From assembly GCA_023374025.1 (NCBI GenBank), contig SIJG01000156.1:1-64000 (forward strand): 64,000 bases of DNA, in the 5' to 3' direction. The notes below the pieces were generated by a model. That model ran no database searches and was not told the origin of the DNA. It worked only from the letters and a program-made list of their open reading frames with translations. Made by a program: the position numbers and the translations under genes. This document shows positions 40,150-54,711 of the stretch, one piece after another; position 1 is the stretch's first letter, and each line of letters opens with the position of its first letter. This DNA is from Heterodera schachtii (taxonomy: Eukaryota; Nematoda; Chromadorea; Rhabditida; Heteroderidae).

Positions 40150-40422
40150 TGCATGTCGAAAATAAAGTGTTGAATGATGATCCACCAAATCATATTCACT
40201 TTTTTATCAGAGACGGCGCATTTGACGAACGGTGAATAATTTTAAAATTTTATTTCGAATTGACTTTTTGAGTCCTCAAATAATATAATACAAATACAGG
40301 AAAAAATAAATTCCTTAGACAATGCTTGTGGGACCCATAAAAATTGAATGGGCTTTAACTGTAATTTAATCATCATTTTCAGTCTTCTCGACGCCGCTTC
40401 TCCCGGGCCGAGTGATCAGTGA
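40150..40422 (+). pseudogene. F-box-like second-subfamily 3' fragment
   Basis: The exon 4 tail (VLNDDPPNHIHFFIRDG, FDER to 40231, donor CG|GTGAAT) and last exon 40383-40422 (LLDAASPGPSDQ-stop) join in phase. The same exon 4 tail occurs in the copy near 29200. It supplies the last exon missing there. Confidence 0.65.
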
Positions 40423-42932
40423 GTGATCAACAGCAGAAATGAATGAATTAATGAATTGATTGGTGCGATTATATGACCGAAATGATATATTGACACTGTG
40501 CCATTTCAATATTGTATTGTGTATAATCTGTTTGTATTGTATTGTATTTGACCTTTGCTTGCTCGCAAATGCGTCCATTTCAACTGTATTTTATGTGTAT
40601 GTAAATAATTTCATTGTGAGTAATCGTTCATAAAAATGACTGGTGATAAAACGGATTTGATTACAGAATTTTACAAAAAATCACTCATCCAAATGCCCCC
40701 CCCCCCAAATATGACATTCACTCCCTCCCTCCCTTTCCCACCCTTTTCCTCCTCCCCCCCCCCCCCCCTCCCATTGCACCAACGACAAAATTTGCATTTT
40801 CAAAAAGTTGGATGATGGTTATGTTGTGGCATTAAATGGTATATATTTGGTAGGCCGGCACTGAATTGTTGCAATTTTCAAAAATTATTTGCATTTTTTC
40901 AATGATTCATTATGCAAAATGATTCAAAAATTTGTCTATTGGGCCAAAATGTGTTACCAAAAGCTCGTTCATTTCTTTCCCGGCTTATCATTTCAGGAGA
41001 GATTTATATATTTTTTTTCAACGAAATTTCTGTTTTTCTTTTTTAAATACCTAAATGCACAACTTCACTTAATTCTGTGCTAAGTATGAGAATTATAAGT
41101 ATGTTAAAAGTTTTTATTTAAAAATTTTTTAACTGATTTTTGAGGTTAAAAAAACAAAAAAAATCGCAAAAATTTTCAAAAATTTACGGACATATCTGTT
41201 GATGCTGTCAATTTGATAAATTTTAAATGTTATTTACCTTTATTTTTTAAATTGCGAGTTTTCGGCCATTGGCGACATGAAAATAGTTTTACCTAAATTC
41301 CCCGAATTCCCGATAATTAATCCCGATCAGTTGCAATGATCACAGAAAGTGATCAATGTTCCGATCGGTTCGTCCTCTCCCCTGATCGGCTTACATAATC
41401 CATCCGCCCGCCGGAGGCCCCACAAATCTGATTAATTATTCTCAAATGGCTGTGCTTATTTCTTGAATTAAAGAAAACATTTGTGAAAATTATTATTTTG
41501 TAATAATTAATTTAAAAAAATAATTTTCTCTTAAATTTTTAACCCTTTTCACGGCGGAAATCAAAAAAAATTAAAAAATTTCTTTACTACAATAACAAAA
41601 ATTCTGCAGTTTAAGAATTTAAAAATCTAAAAATCCAAAATTTCCCAAATATTCCCAAATATTCCTTTTTTTACCCAATCCCTTTTTCTTTAAATTTTAA
41701 GAATTTTTATTTTTTATTGAAATATCATGTAGAAATTACCGATTTTTTTTCTTTACATTTCCATTGAAATTGGAGAAAGTAATTTTCAATTCCTCGATGA
41801 GAGTTTGTTATTCCTTTTAATTTTTCTATTATTTTTACCTCTCTCTTTAAAATTTAAAAATCTCAAACTCCTAAGTGTTTTTCATTTTTTTTTTACCCTA
41901 ACCCTCACAAAAATTCCCTCGAATTTTTCGCAAGGTATCAAATCAAATCAATTTTTACCCATTTTCCATGGAAATTCACTCTCATTAAATCAGTAAATTC
42001 CAGCTAATTGTAAATATAAAGAGACATATTCCATTTTTAAATTTTAAATTATTATTTTTAATTTTTACCCCCCCCCCCCAAAAAAAAATGTTTTTTTTCA
42101 AAAATTCCAACAATTTTTCATCTTTTTGTGCCTGCCCCCCTCGCCTCCCGTGTGTTCGACCTTAATCAGCCCAAGCGCATCCGAAGTGTCAAACATGGCG
42201 CCGATTTTTGCGCATCCCCAATTTTTGGCGCGGCACCCCAAGGCTGAGGGGAAGTCCCCCGGGGCGAATAACTAATGTTTTTTTTTAAATTAAAAACTGA
42301 CACACAAATTGAATATTTTTTGTTTTGATCAGAGAAACATTATTTTTTACTAATTTTTCACCAAAAACTGACAACTTAAAAAGGCGCAGAAAATTTTCAC
42401 CGATTTTTAAGTGTTTTAAGTTGAGTTAAATTTTGATCAAAAAATTTGGAACTTAATAGTGTAATATTGAAAACCAATGATTGGGGCCAAAAAAATTATA
42501 TATAATCTTTTTTTAATACAATTTCCATGAGCAAAAATAATTTTTACTAAAATTTGCTTTCCTCAAAAAATTCAAAAAATCTTTTTTTAGAATTGAACTT
42601 AAAGAGTGGTAAATTTACAAAATTAGTGGTCTTAAAAATTATTAGAAAATTTAGCGCCTCAAATTTCGATGTTTGTTAAGGGACACAAAATTTTTTGTTT
42701 TTTTATGTCTCAAAAATGCCTTAAAGATTTTAAAAATTGATTAAATGCCTTAAAACTTTTGTAAAAATTCTGCGCGAAAAGTTTTTATTCCTGATCAGTT
42801 GACTGACAATTTCTTAATAAAATTTCGTATTCTGATTGAGAAGCATTTGTTGACAAAAAAAAAAAATATTTTCAATTTTAAATATTTATTTTTTAGCGGT
42901 GCAAAAAATAATTAAATTAAATTATTTTTTAA
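40423..42932. other. Intergenic, AT-rich with C runs
   Basis: No gene supported. C-rich runs occur near 40697 and 40755, and again at 42069. The 42100-42260 stretch is GC-richer (CTCGCCTCCCGTGTGTTCGA) but shows no convincing frame. TGATCA words are common from 41330 onward. Sequence just before 42933 is the upstream region of the NKAIN-like gene. Confidence 0.45.
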
Positions 42933-48065
<5,133 letters not shown>

Positions 48066-48184
48066 ATTTTTGCCAGAATCTTTTTATAAAAAATGCCATG
48101 ACGCGGAATTTGCGGCCAAAAGTGTCAGAATGCGGGCGGCACATTCCGGGATGCCGGAATTCGGTTTTACGGCCGCCTACTCAG

Positions 48185-48615
48185 AGCACAGAACCCACCT
48201 GCTGTACCTGCCGACGACGGCACAAAAATGTGTTGCTCATGTCCACGCCCATGGGCCCGAGTTGGCACGTGCATTTCCACCACCCATTTTTCGCCACGGG
48301 AAGACCAAATTTTGCTCGAACTTTGTTCGCAAACATAGCACCAAGCTTGTTGGCACATTGTTCATGGGTGCCGTCATAACAAGCCCATGCATTAAACAAC
48401 AGATTACCTTAATTAATTGGTTGGATGCGGGAAAATTTGGCGCCTCTCATTTGTTTTTTTCAAATTTGCGCGAAAATTGTTGGACATTTAATGCCGCAAT
48501 CATTACCGGATGAACAGAAAAGGCCGGCACATTTATTGTTACTCTCATCCTGGCACTTCGCCACGAATAATGCGCGGTCCCCAACCGCGGCAATTAAAAT
48601 AGGCAACTACATATA
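48185..48615 (-). CDS. Possible small cysteine-rich protein, two exons
   Basis: Upper minus segment reads LFVAKCQDESNNKCAGLFC, followed by either SSG and a donor G|GTAATG or a direct continuation DCGIKCPTIFAQI-stop. The lower segment (48399-48219) reads NAWACYDGTHEQCANKLG and GWWKCTCQLG, ending CRRRQ before a donor-like CAG|GTACAG. Cysteine spacing (C-x-C late, several earlier Cys) suggests a small disulphide-rich secreted protein, but no signal peptide or start is located and the joins are guesses. The overlapping plus-strand frame at 48070-48513 is the alternative reading; its composition looks like an antisense shadow. Confidence 0.35.
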
Positions 48616-48682
48616 TGACTCCGTGTTATATTTTTGTTCATTTTGTTATTTAATTGATTTGAGCATTTATTTTTTTCGCTGA

Positions 48683-48803
48683 CCACGCCGCGCAAAAAAA
48701 AATCCCGCGGCCGCGCATCGCGCATTCAAATTGCCGCGGCCGCGACCGCGCAAAAAAAATGCCGCGAATCACGGATCGCGGTCGCGCTCCAGACCTGGTC
48801 CAC
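48683..48803. mobile_element. Remnant of a hAT-like element with CGCGGC repeats
   Basis: Short repeats CCGCGGCCGCG, GCGCATCGCGCATTC and GCGGTCGCG cluster in about 120 bp of otherwise AT-rich DNA, like the amplified subterminal motifs of the other hAT-like elements. A right end CGCGCTCCAGACCT would fit an inverted terminus, but its partner is missing on the left, so it is truncated. Confidence 0.45.
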
Positions 48804-49024
48804 AAGAGTAAAAACCCACGAAATGTCCAGAAAAAAATAAAATTAAATTTTATAAAAATCCGAAAAATAAGTTTACCGACTCCGAAAACCCTAAAATAGA
48901 CTTTAGACTTATTTCCCGAATTTTTATAAACTTTAATTTTTCATTTTCTGGACATTTAATGGATTTTTACTCTTGTGGACATTTCGTGGCCTGGACATTT
49001 TGTGGGGGCGCCATTTTTTTCGCT

Positions 49025-49167
49025 ATTTTATGTTTTTGTGCTCTTTTTGCTCTCTCTTTTTTCCTAAATATTTTCTCTATTTTAAGTTAACGACAACAAT
49101 TTTTTGCCCTTTGTGACACACAAATCAATTGGAAAAAGGAAAAGTGTGCTCTAAAATTGCAACAAAA
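49025..49167 (+). promoter_or_regulatory. Conserved upstream block (type A) before the gene at 49168
   Basis: TTTTTGCTCTCTCTTTTTTC, TTCTCTATTTTAAGTTAACG, ACAATTTTTTGCCCTTTGTG and ACACACAAATCAATTGG, then ATGAACCGTCG. Same order as the blocks before 32701, 37903 and 52347. Confidence 0.55.
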
Positions 49168-51358
49168 ATGAACCGTCGGTAAGGTATTTAAAAAAAAATT
49201 AAAATGTTTTCAATTGCCATTGCTATTTTTTTTTTCTCATTTCAGCTGGATTTGTAGCGACGTTTGGATGGACATTCTGCCATCTTTTGACCGTCCTCAA
49301 CTCGGACTCAAAATGGCACTGATTTCCGACCGTTTCGATGTTTTGGTGGACGCGCATTTTGATGGCAAAAGCGAATTAACGCTTTGGAGATTTATACTAA
49401 TTAGCAAGGACAAAGAATCAAAAGCGAACCTATCTGTGTGGATCAATGGAAAATTTGTGGAATTTCCATTACCAGACCATCCGCTGCCCAACAAAATCAG
49501 CTTTAAGGACCTTCGGATTGAGTAATTCAAACATGAAAATGAAAATCGCTAAACATTTGTTGAAATTTTCTTATAAAAATTTTTAAAGATTTTTCAAAAA
49601 TTAATTGATTTTTTTATAATATTATCATCCGAAATTCCTCTTTTGGTAATATTCAGCTTTGTACTAGGGATGGCACGGAATTCCGAGTTCCGACTTCCGA
49701 CATTTTTGGGGTCGGAATTCCGACTTCCGAAAAATTTTTGGCCCTCGGAATTCCGACTTCCGAAATTTTTTGGTGCCTCGGAATTCCATCCCTGCTTTGT
49801 AGCTCTCCCCCTTTTTTTAAGAAATTTTTTTTTGTTTTTAAAAAGCCGTGGAAATACGTTTCCAAGGGTTTTCGGAGTTGCTGATCACGAATACGACATC
49901 CATTTCGCCCAATTCCGAACCCCGGACCAGAACTCGAACAAAAAGTCAAAATTTTCGAATTTTGAGTTTTTGGTCGAACAAGGTCTAAATACATTAAAAT
50001 GAACTTTAAAAGTCATCAATGCTTCAATAAAAGATTATTTAAACCATTTTTAGCCTAAAAATCGAAATTCGAAAAATTTGAATTTTCGACTTTTTGTTCG
50101 AATTCTGGTCCGGGGTTCGAAATTGGGCGAAATGGATGTCGTATTCATGATCAGCAACCCCGAAAACCCTTGACATATTTCCACGGCTTTTTTAAAACAA
50201 AAAAAAAAAATTTCTCCCAAAAATGGGGGGGGGGGGGGTACAAACGTGAATATTACCCCTCTTTTTTCCAAATTAATGAAAAAATTTTTAAAATTGTTCA
50301 AGTTCCTTAAATGTAACTGGGCCCTAAAAATGATACCAATAAATCCAAATCTCATCCAGAGTAAAGAGTTTAGCATATATCTCCAAGTTTTTCCGCTTTT
50401 TCAGATACGTTGACCACTCCGTGATCACATTTCTTCGTTCCAATCAACAAATTTGGGACAGAAGTGGCACACAATTGGGTCTGTGGATTCCAACTTTGCA
50501 GCACACAACTTCTGTCGATGTTCAGCCCATTTGGGATGTTTTTGTCCGTGAAATTTGGCCTATTCTTGCGACAAGCATCCGACATTTGGGCTTTTCCGAC
50601 GGCCATCATTTGAGCTATTTGCGTCATCACATTTCACCGACAATTCTCACTGATCTGAACATTCATACAATCCAATCTGGTTGTCTGTGTCCCGGTGTTA
50701 TTGCTGATGATTTTGATGGGCCGAATGCAACTTCTTCCGGCCAAGCTTTGGCCAAATGGTTGCACACGCCGAGCAAAGATGGCCAACCAAAGCGATTGTT
50801 TTTCGATGAAAGAGCAGCAGAAAAAAATTCCGGTTGGATCAACAGTTTTAAGGAGGTGTGGTGTGTTTAGTCATATTCTCATAAATATTTGCATTGATTT
50901 TCAATTTGATTCAATTTACTTTTCCCATTTTTGTTTAGGCATTTCCCCGTGCCACCGCTTCTTCTGTCAGTTACAAAATTCATTTTGCAATTCGCGCGCC
51001 CTCAACGCCAATTGTGCCATTTGAATTGATGAACGAACGGACCAACGAGAAGCTGACACTGACAAATGAAGCCTCATTCGGCTCCATTAGTCGTTGGCTG
51101 TTAAAGCGATGCCCAATTTTTGAGGAGACGGCGGCGGCGATTCAGAAACAGCAGAAGAAAATTGCAAATTGGGCGGATAATAATTTGAACAATGTCTTTT
51201 TTGATTTGAGTGGCTGCAAAAATTGCATTGGGTGAGCAACAAATTCAGCAGCTTTTCCTAAATAATTTAAAGCTTTGCTTTGCTTTTTTAGCCCTTTGTC
51301 ACCACCGGAAGCGGCAGCAGCAAAAGCTGCGGATCAAATCAGTGAAAAGGGCGTCTGA
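49168..51358 (+). CDS. F-box-like family protein, intact five-exon gene, 365 aa
   Basis: Exons 49168-49178, 49246-49521, 50405-50855, 50939-51231, 51292-51358; GT-AG throughout, phases fit, 366 codons with stop. The protein starts MNRRWICSDVWMDILPSF (F-box-like, RPQLGLKMALISDRFDVLV). It continues YVDHSVITFLRSNQQIWD, SGQALAKWLHTPSKDG, WINSFKE, AFPRATASSVSY, VPFELMNERTNEKLTL and tail PLSPPEAAAAKAADQ. Intron 2 is 883 bp because it holds a 613-bp foldback element with a hAT-like element nested in it. The 3' end is duplicated at 36640-37030. Confidence 0.8.
49645..50257. mobile_element. Foldback element in intron 2, 8-bp duplication CCTCTTTT
   Basis: The left end GGTAATATTC...CTTTGTA and the right end TACAAACGTGAATATTACC are inverted, with long inner arms (GGGGTTCGAAATTGGGCGAA against TTCGCCCAATTCCGAACCCC). 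CCTCTTTT at 49637-49644 recurs at 50258-50265. A hAT-like element (49665-49794) is inserted in its left arm. Same family as 33594-34064 by ends and inner blocks. Confidence 0.85.
49665..49794. mobile_element. hAT-like miniature element nested in the foldback
   Basis: Ends TAGGGATGGCACGGAATTCCGA and TCGGAATTCCATCCCT(A) are inverted, with the last base lost on the right. The interior is made of TTCCGACTTCCGA units. Flanks CTTTGTAC (49657-49664) and CTTTGTAG (49795-49802) match at 7 of 8 bases. 130 bp. Confidence 0.8.
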
Positions 51359-51670
51359 TTATGTGGAAATGAATGCTTGACACTTTTGACAAAAATGGTC
51401 GATCATTTAGAATTATTTGCATGAAAATTGTTGCTTTGAATAAATGTGCACTTGTATTTAAAGAATTTTATTTTTTTTTTCGAAAATTTCCAACTCCCAG
51501 CAAAAGAGCATTATTTCAAGGGGAAGTAATTATATTTTTTTCTATTCAACTATGGGATATTTGAACAGAAATATGGCTATAAAATTCGATGAAATTTTCA
51601 ATCATATTTTCTGGTCCGTCTATTTTCGTAGCCTTTCGGATAAAAACCATGTGGACGAAATGGGCATATT
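51240..51670 (+). repeat. Segmental duplication (right copy) of the family 3' region
   Basis: Matches 36600-37030. The match ends near 51690, where a minus-strand exon 2 fragment of another copy begins, so this is a duplication breakpoint. Confidence 0.7.
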
Positions 51671-51738
51671 TCCTTTCGAAGGGCAGTTTTTTGTTGCAAA
51701 TTTCCATTTTAAAGAATTTTATTTTTTCGAAAATACCG

Positions 51739-52010
51739 TTATTTTGGCATTTCAATGTCCTTGCGAATTTTGATTGTTTTCCAAAGCGTCAATTCCTTTT
51801 TTCCACCAAAATATTTGTCCACCAAAGCATCAAAACGCGGAGAGAGCAGTGCCATTTTAAGTCCGAGTTGGGCATGGTCAAACGATGGGAGAATGTCCAT
51901 CCAAACGTCGCCACAAATCCAGCTGAAATGCGTAAAAAAAGACATAGGTAATTATGATTTAAGTTTAAAATTTCTTACATTTTCTTTACACTTCGCTTCA
52001 TTTGCTGAGC
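51739..52010 (-). pseudogene. F-box-like family 5' fragment (exons 1-2)
   Basis: The minus exon 2 starts 51922 (WICGDVWMDILPSF, AQLGLKMALLSPRFDALV, KKELTLWKTIKIRKD) and breaks off after EMPK at 51739, where unrelated sequence begins. A start ATGAAGCGAAGT near 51997 lacks the usual donor. Upstream it has the type B promoter-like block (TTAATTAGTCGTAAATTATG), as do the copies starting at 28531 and 31037. Confidence 0.6.
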
Positions 52011-52024
52011 ACACTTACAATTAA

Positions 52025-52346
52025 TTAGTCGTAAATTATGATTGCAAAAAAATGATATTTTCTGTCAATTTTCACTTCCTTTTATATGATTTTTTCCTCA
52101 TCGGTACTCAAATGTACGCAAATATTTTTGGTATAAAATTGCCATTTTTTCTCATTTCGATAATTTCAGTTTTTAATGCGAAATTACTGTTTTCATGTAC
52201 TACCTTTTCTAAATTTTGTGTTCTTTTTGCTCTCTCATTTTTCCTAATTGTTCTCTCTGTTTTAAGTTAACACAATTTTTTTTGCCTTTTGTAACACATA
52301 ATTAAATTGAAAAAATTGGTGAGACCTGTGCTGATTGAACCACAAA
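52025..52346. promoter_or_regulatory. Shared upstream region of divergent F-box-like copies (type B left, type A right)
   Basis: The left half (AATTAGTCGTAAATTATGAT, TTTCTGTCAATTTTC) matches the region upstream of the minus copies starting 28531 and 31037. The right half (TTTTTGCTCTCTCATTTTTC, CTCTCTGTTTTAAGTTAACA) matches the blocks before the plus copies. The two starts are about 350 bp apart, so they would share one intergenic control region. Confidence 0.5.
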
Positions 52347-53622
52347 ATGAACAGACGGTAATGATTTTTTTGAAAAATTACAAAATTTTCATTTAAATTG
52401 CAAATATTCGTTTTGCCCCATCCAATTTCCCATGTTTCAGTTGGCTTTGTAACGACGTGTGGATGGACATTCTGCCATCATTTGACCATGCTGAACTCGG
52501 ACTCAAAATGGCATTGCTTTCCGACCGTTTCGACATTTTAGGTGGACACGCATTTTGATGGCAAAAGCGAATTGACAATTTGGAGAATGATCAAAATGGA
52601 CAAGAACGAAGGGCCAAAACAGAAAGTGTCTATACTAATCGGTGACAATGGTCCGACTGTACCGATGTGTGGCAATTTTGTGGATTTTCCGTTGTCGGAC
52701 CGTCAGATGCCCATCAAAATCTGCTTTAAGAACCTTCAGATTCTGTCAGTCTTAACTTTTGTGCATATTACATAAAAGCAATTTTAATATTTTTTCAGGT
52801 ACATTGATGATTCCGTGATCAAATTTCTCCATTCCAAGAAGCGATTCTATGACAGAAGTGGCACCAATTTGGAATTTAATTTGCATTGGGTTGTCCAACC
52901 GATTTGTGATGTTTTTGTGCGCGAAATTTGGCCCATTTTTGTGTCAAACATTCGCCGTTTCGGCTTTCGCAATGGCGCACAGTTGGACAATTTGCGTCGT
53001 TTGGTTTCACCGACCTTTCTCACTGATCTTGACCAATTGAATTCAATCGATTTCGGTCTTCTGTTCCCCGATGGAATTGCTGACGATGGGCCAAATGCAA
53101 CTGCTGGCCAAGCGTTGTCCAAATGGCTGCACACTCCGACAACTGATGGCCAACCAAAGCGATTGTGTCGCAATAATTATTTGAGTCGACTGAATCTCGA
53201 ATGGGTCAACAACTTCAAGGAGGTCGCCCGCCATATTTTCTATAAATTGTTTTACCAATTTTTGTTTAGACATTTCGCCGTGCCACCACTTCTGTCAGTT
53301 ACCAAATTCAACTTTATTTTTTTGTGGACACAATGCCAATTGAACAATTTGAATTGGTGAACGAACGGACGAAAGAGAAGCTGACACTGAAAATGAGCGA
53401 AGAATACAATGGATCAGTGTATAATTGGCTGTTGAAACGGTGCCCAATTGGGGAGACGGCGACGGCGCCAATTAAGTGGAAAAACCGCCAAAATTTGGAT
53501 GCCAATTTGAACAATATCCAATTTATTTTTTGGGGCGGCAGTAATTGCATTGGGTGAGAAGCAACAGCAATGTTTTGATTGTCAAATTAATTAATTTTAG
53601 GCCATTGTCGCCACCAGCGTAA
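52347..53622 (+). CDS. F-box-like family gene with one frameshift in exon 2
   Basis: Exons 52347-52357, 52441-52744, 52799-53222, 53270-53553, 53601-53622. The text is MNRRWLCNDVWMDILPSF to FDIL, then one extra base near 52540 (ATTTTAGGTGGAC where others have TTTTGGTGGAC) shifts the frame before DTHFDGKSELTIWR. Exons 3-5 are in phase and end PLSPPA-stop, a shorter tail than its close relative at 37903-39481. Exon 2 also has an extra nine-codon loop (NGPTVPMCG). It is a recent pseudogene or a sequence error at one base. Confidence 0.7.
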
Positions 53623-53629
53623 GAGCAAA

Positions 53630-54190
53630 AAGAAGAAGCGTATAAAAGCAACAAAATGTCGTCTGATTAAGTGTACGGAAATGAATTAATTAATTGTATT
53701 TGAGAAATGATCGGTCTCAATTTGTTCTGCTTATTTTCTCTCAGAAATGCTTTTGTTAATTCTTTTGTTCCTATTATATAAAACATTTATTTTATTGGCT
53801 TTTTTGTTGAATAATTTATTAATTATCAATGAAACGATTATCGAGAGTATTTGGGGTAATACAGTAGTTAAGGTGGTTCACTCCTCCTCCCCCCCTACTT
53901 AGAAAAGAAAAGAAAAATCACTAGGGTAATAAGTAGGGTTGCAATTTTTAGCGACGAAAAATCTCGAATATGTAGTTATTCTTGAAAATAGACAAATTTT
54001 AAATTTTCTCGCATGAGAGTCAATTTCAAGTACGTACTTGCCATTCAAGTACGAGTCCGAGCTTTTTTTATTTCGAGAAAAGAGCGCGAAATATCATTCT
54101 AAAAATATTTAACATAAAAATTTGAAAAAAAACTACAATAATTATAAAAGTGAACATTCATCGAATGCCATTGACGGAACGGCACAATTA
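53630..54190. other. Intergenic stretch downstream of the last family copy
   Basis: No gene. 53925-54065 repeats the segment at 35320-35460. TGATCA/GATCA words become common to the right. Confidence 0.45.
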
Positions 54191-54191
54191 T

Positions 54192-54590
54192 TCACGGCCA
54201 AATTAGGATGATGATCAACCCCAGTTTTGGGCAATAATTCTCGGCTTCCCCCTCCTGATCACTCTCCGTCGGGTCATCACTGTCCATCTGATCAGTCACT
54301 TCCATGCCAAACACCCACACTTCCTCCTCGGTTACCCTGGAATTTCTAAAAAAAAACCCGAAAATTCCGATCAGAAAAATTTAAATGTTTCCTTCCCACT
54401 GACTGGTTTGGTAAAACATGATCAGACCAATTGCCAGTGTTAGAATGATAGGATAACGGAGATTCAATTGACCGATCTTGGTACCAATTAAACATCTTGG
54501 CACTATTTTGACAGTTGCCAGTTTGATCAACAATGGCCAAATGATAACCTTGGGCCTCAATGATCAATTGATCAATCAACAGTGTTAATA
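54192..54590 (-). CDS. Possible membrane-anchoring 3' exons (alternative CARP end or separate gene)
   Basis: A minus segment (about 54570-54400) reads GTKIGQLNLRYPIILTLAIG and LIMFYQTS in one frame, a plausible membrane helix, ending at a donor CA|GTGGGA. After an acceptor TTTTTTTAG, exon 54345-54192 joins in phase and reads VTEEEVWVFGMEVTDQMD, then an acidic stretch (SDDPTESDQEGEAE) to a stop. It could be an alternative C-terminus of the upstream CARP gene, whose last exon has a possible donor AAG|GTTGGA, or part of another gene. The region's TGATCA richness makes chance frames possible. Confidence 0.35.
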
Positions 54591-54711
54591 ATTGTCTTGT
54601 TTTGGTTAATCATAAGTCAGTTGATCATCCTGGTATCAATTGACAGCAATGATCATTTTTCTCCACACTGATCAGTTTTTTGACGATTTGATCAACTATT
54701 TCCCAACTTTG

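Noticed and set aside
41800..42260. Search for CRISPR-like or operon structures in the intergenic stretch
   Set aside because: Only homopolymers and AT-rich sequence; the organism is evidently eukaryotic, so such structures are not expected.
48070..48513. 147-codon plus-strand frame starting 5 bp after the NKAIN-like stop
   Set aside because: No domain or splice support; the cysteine-rich minus-strand reading looks more protein-like, so this is treated as a shadow.
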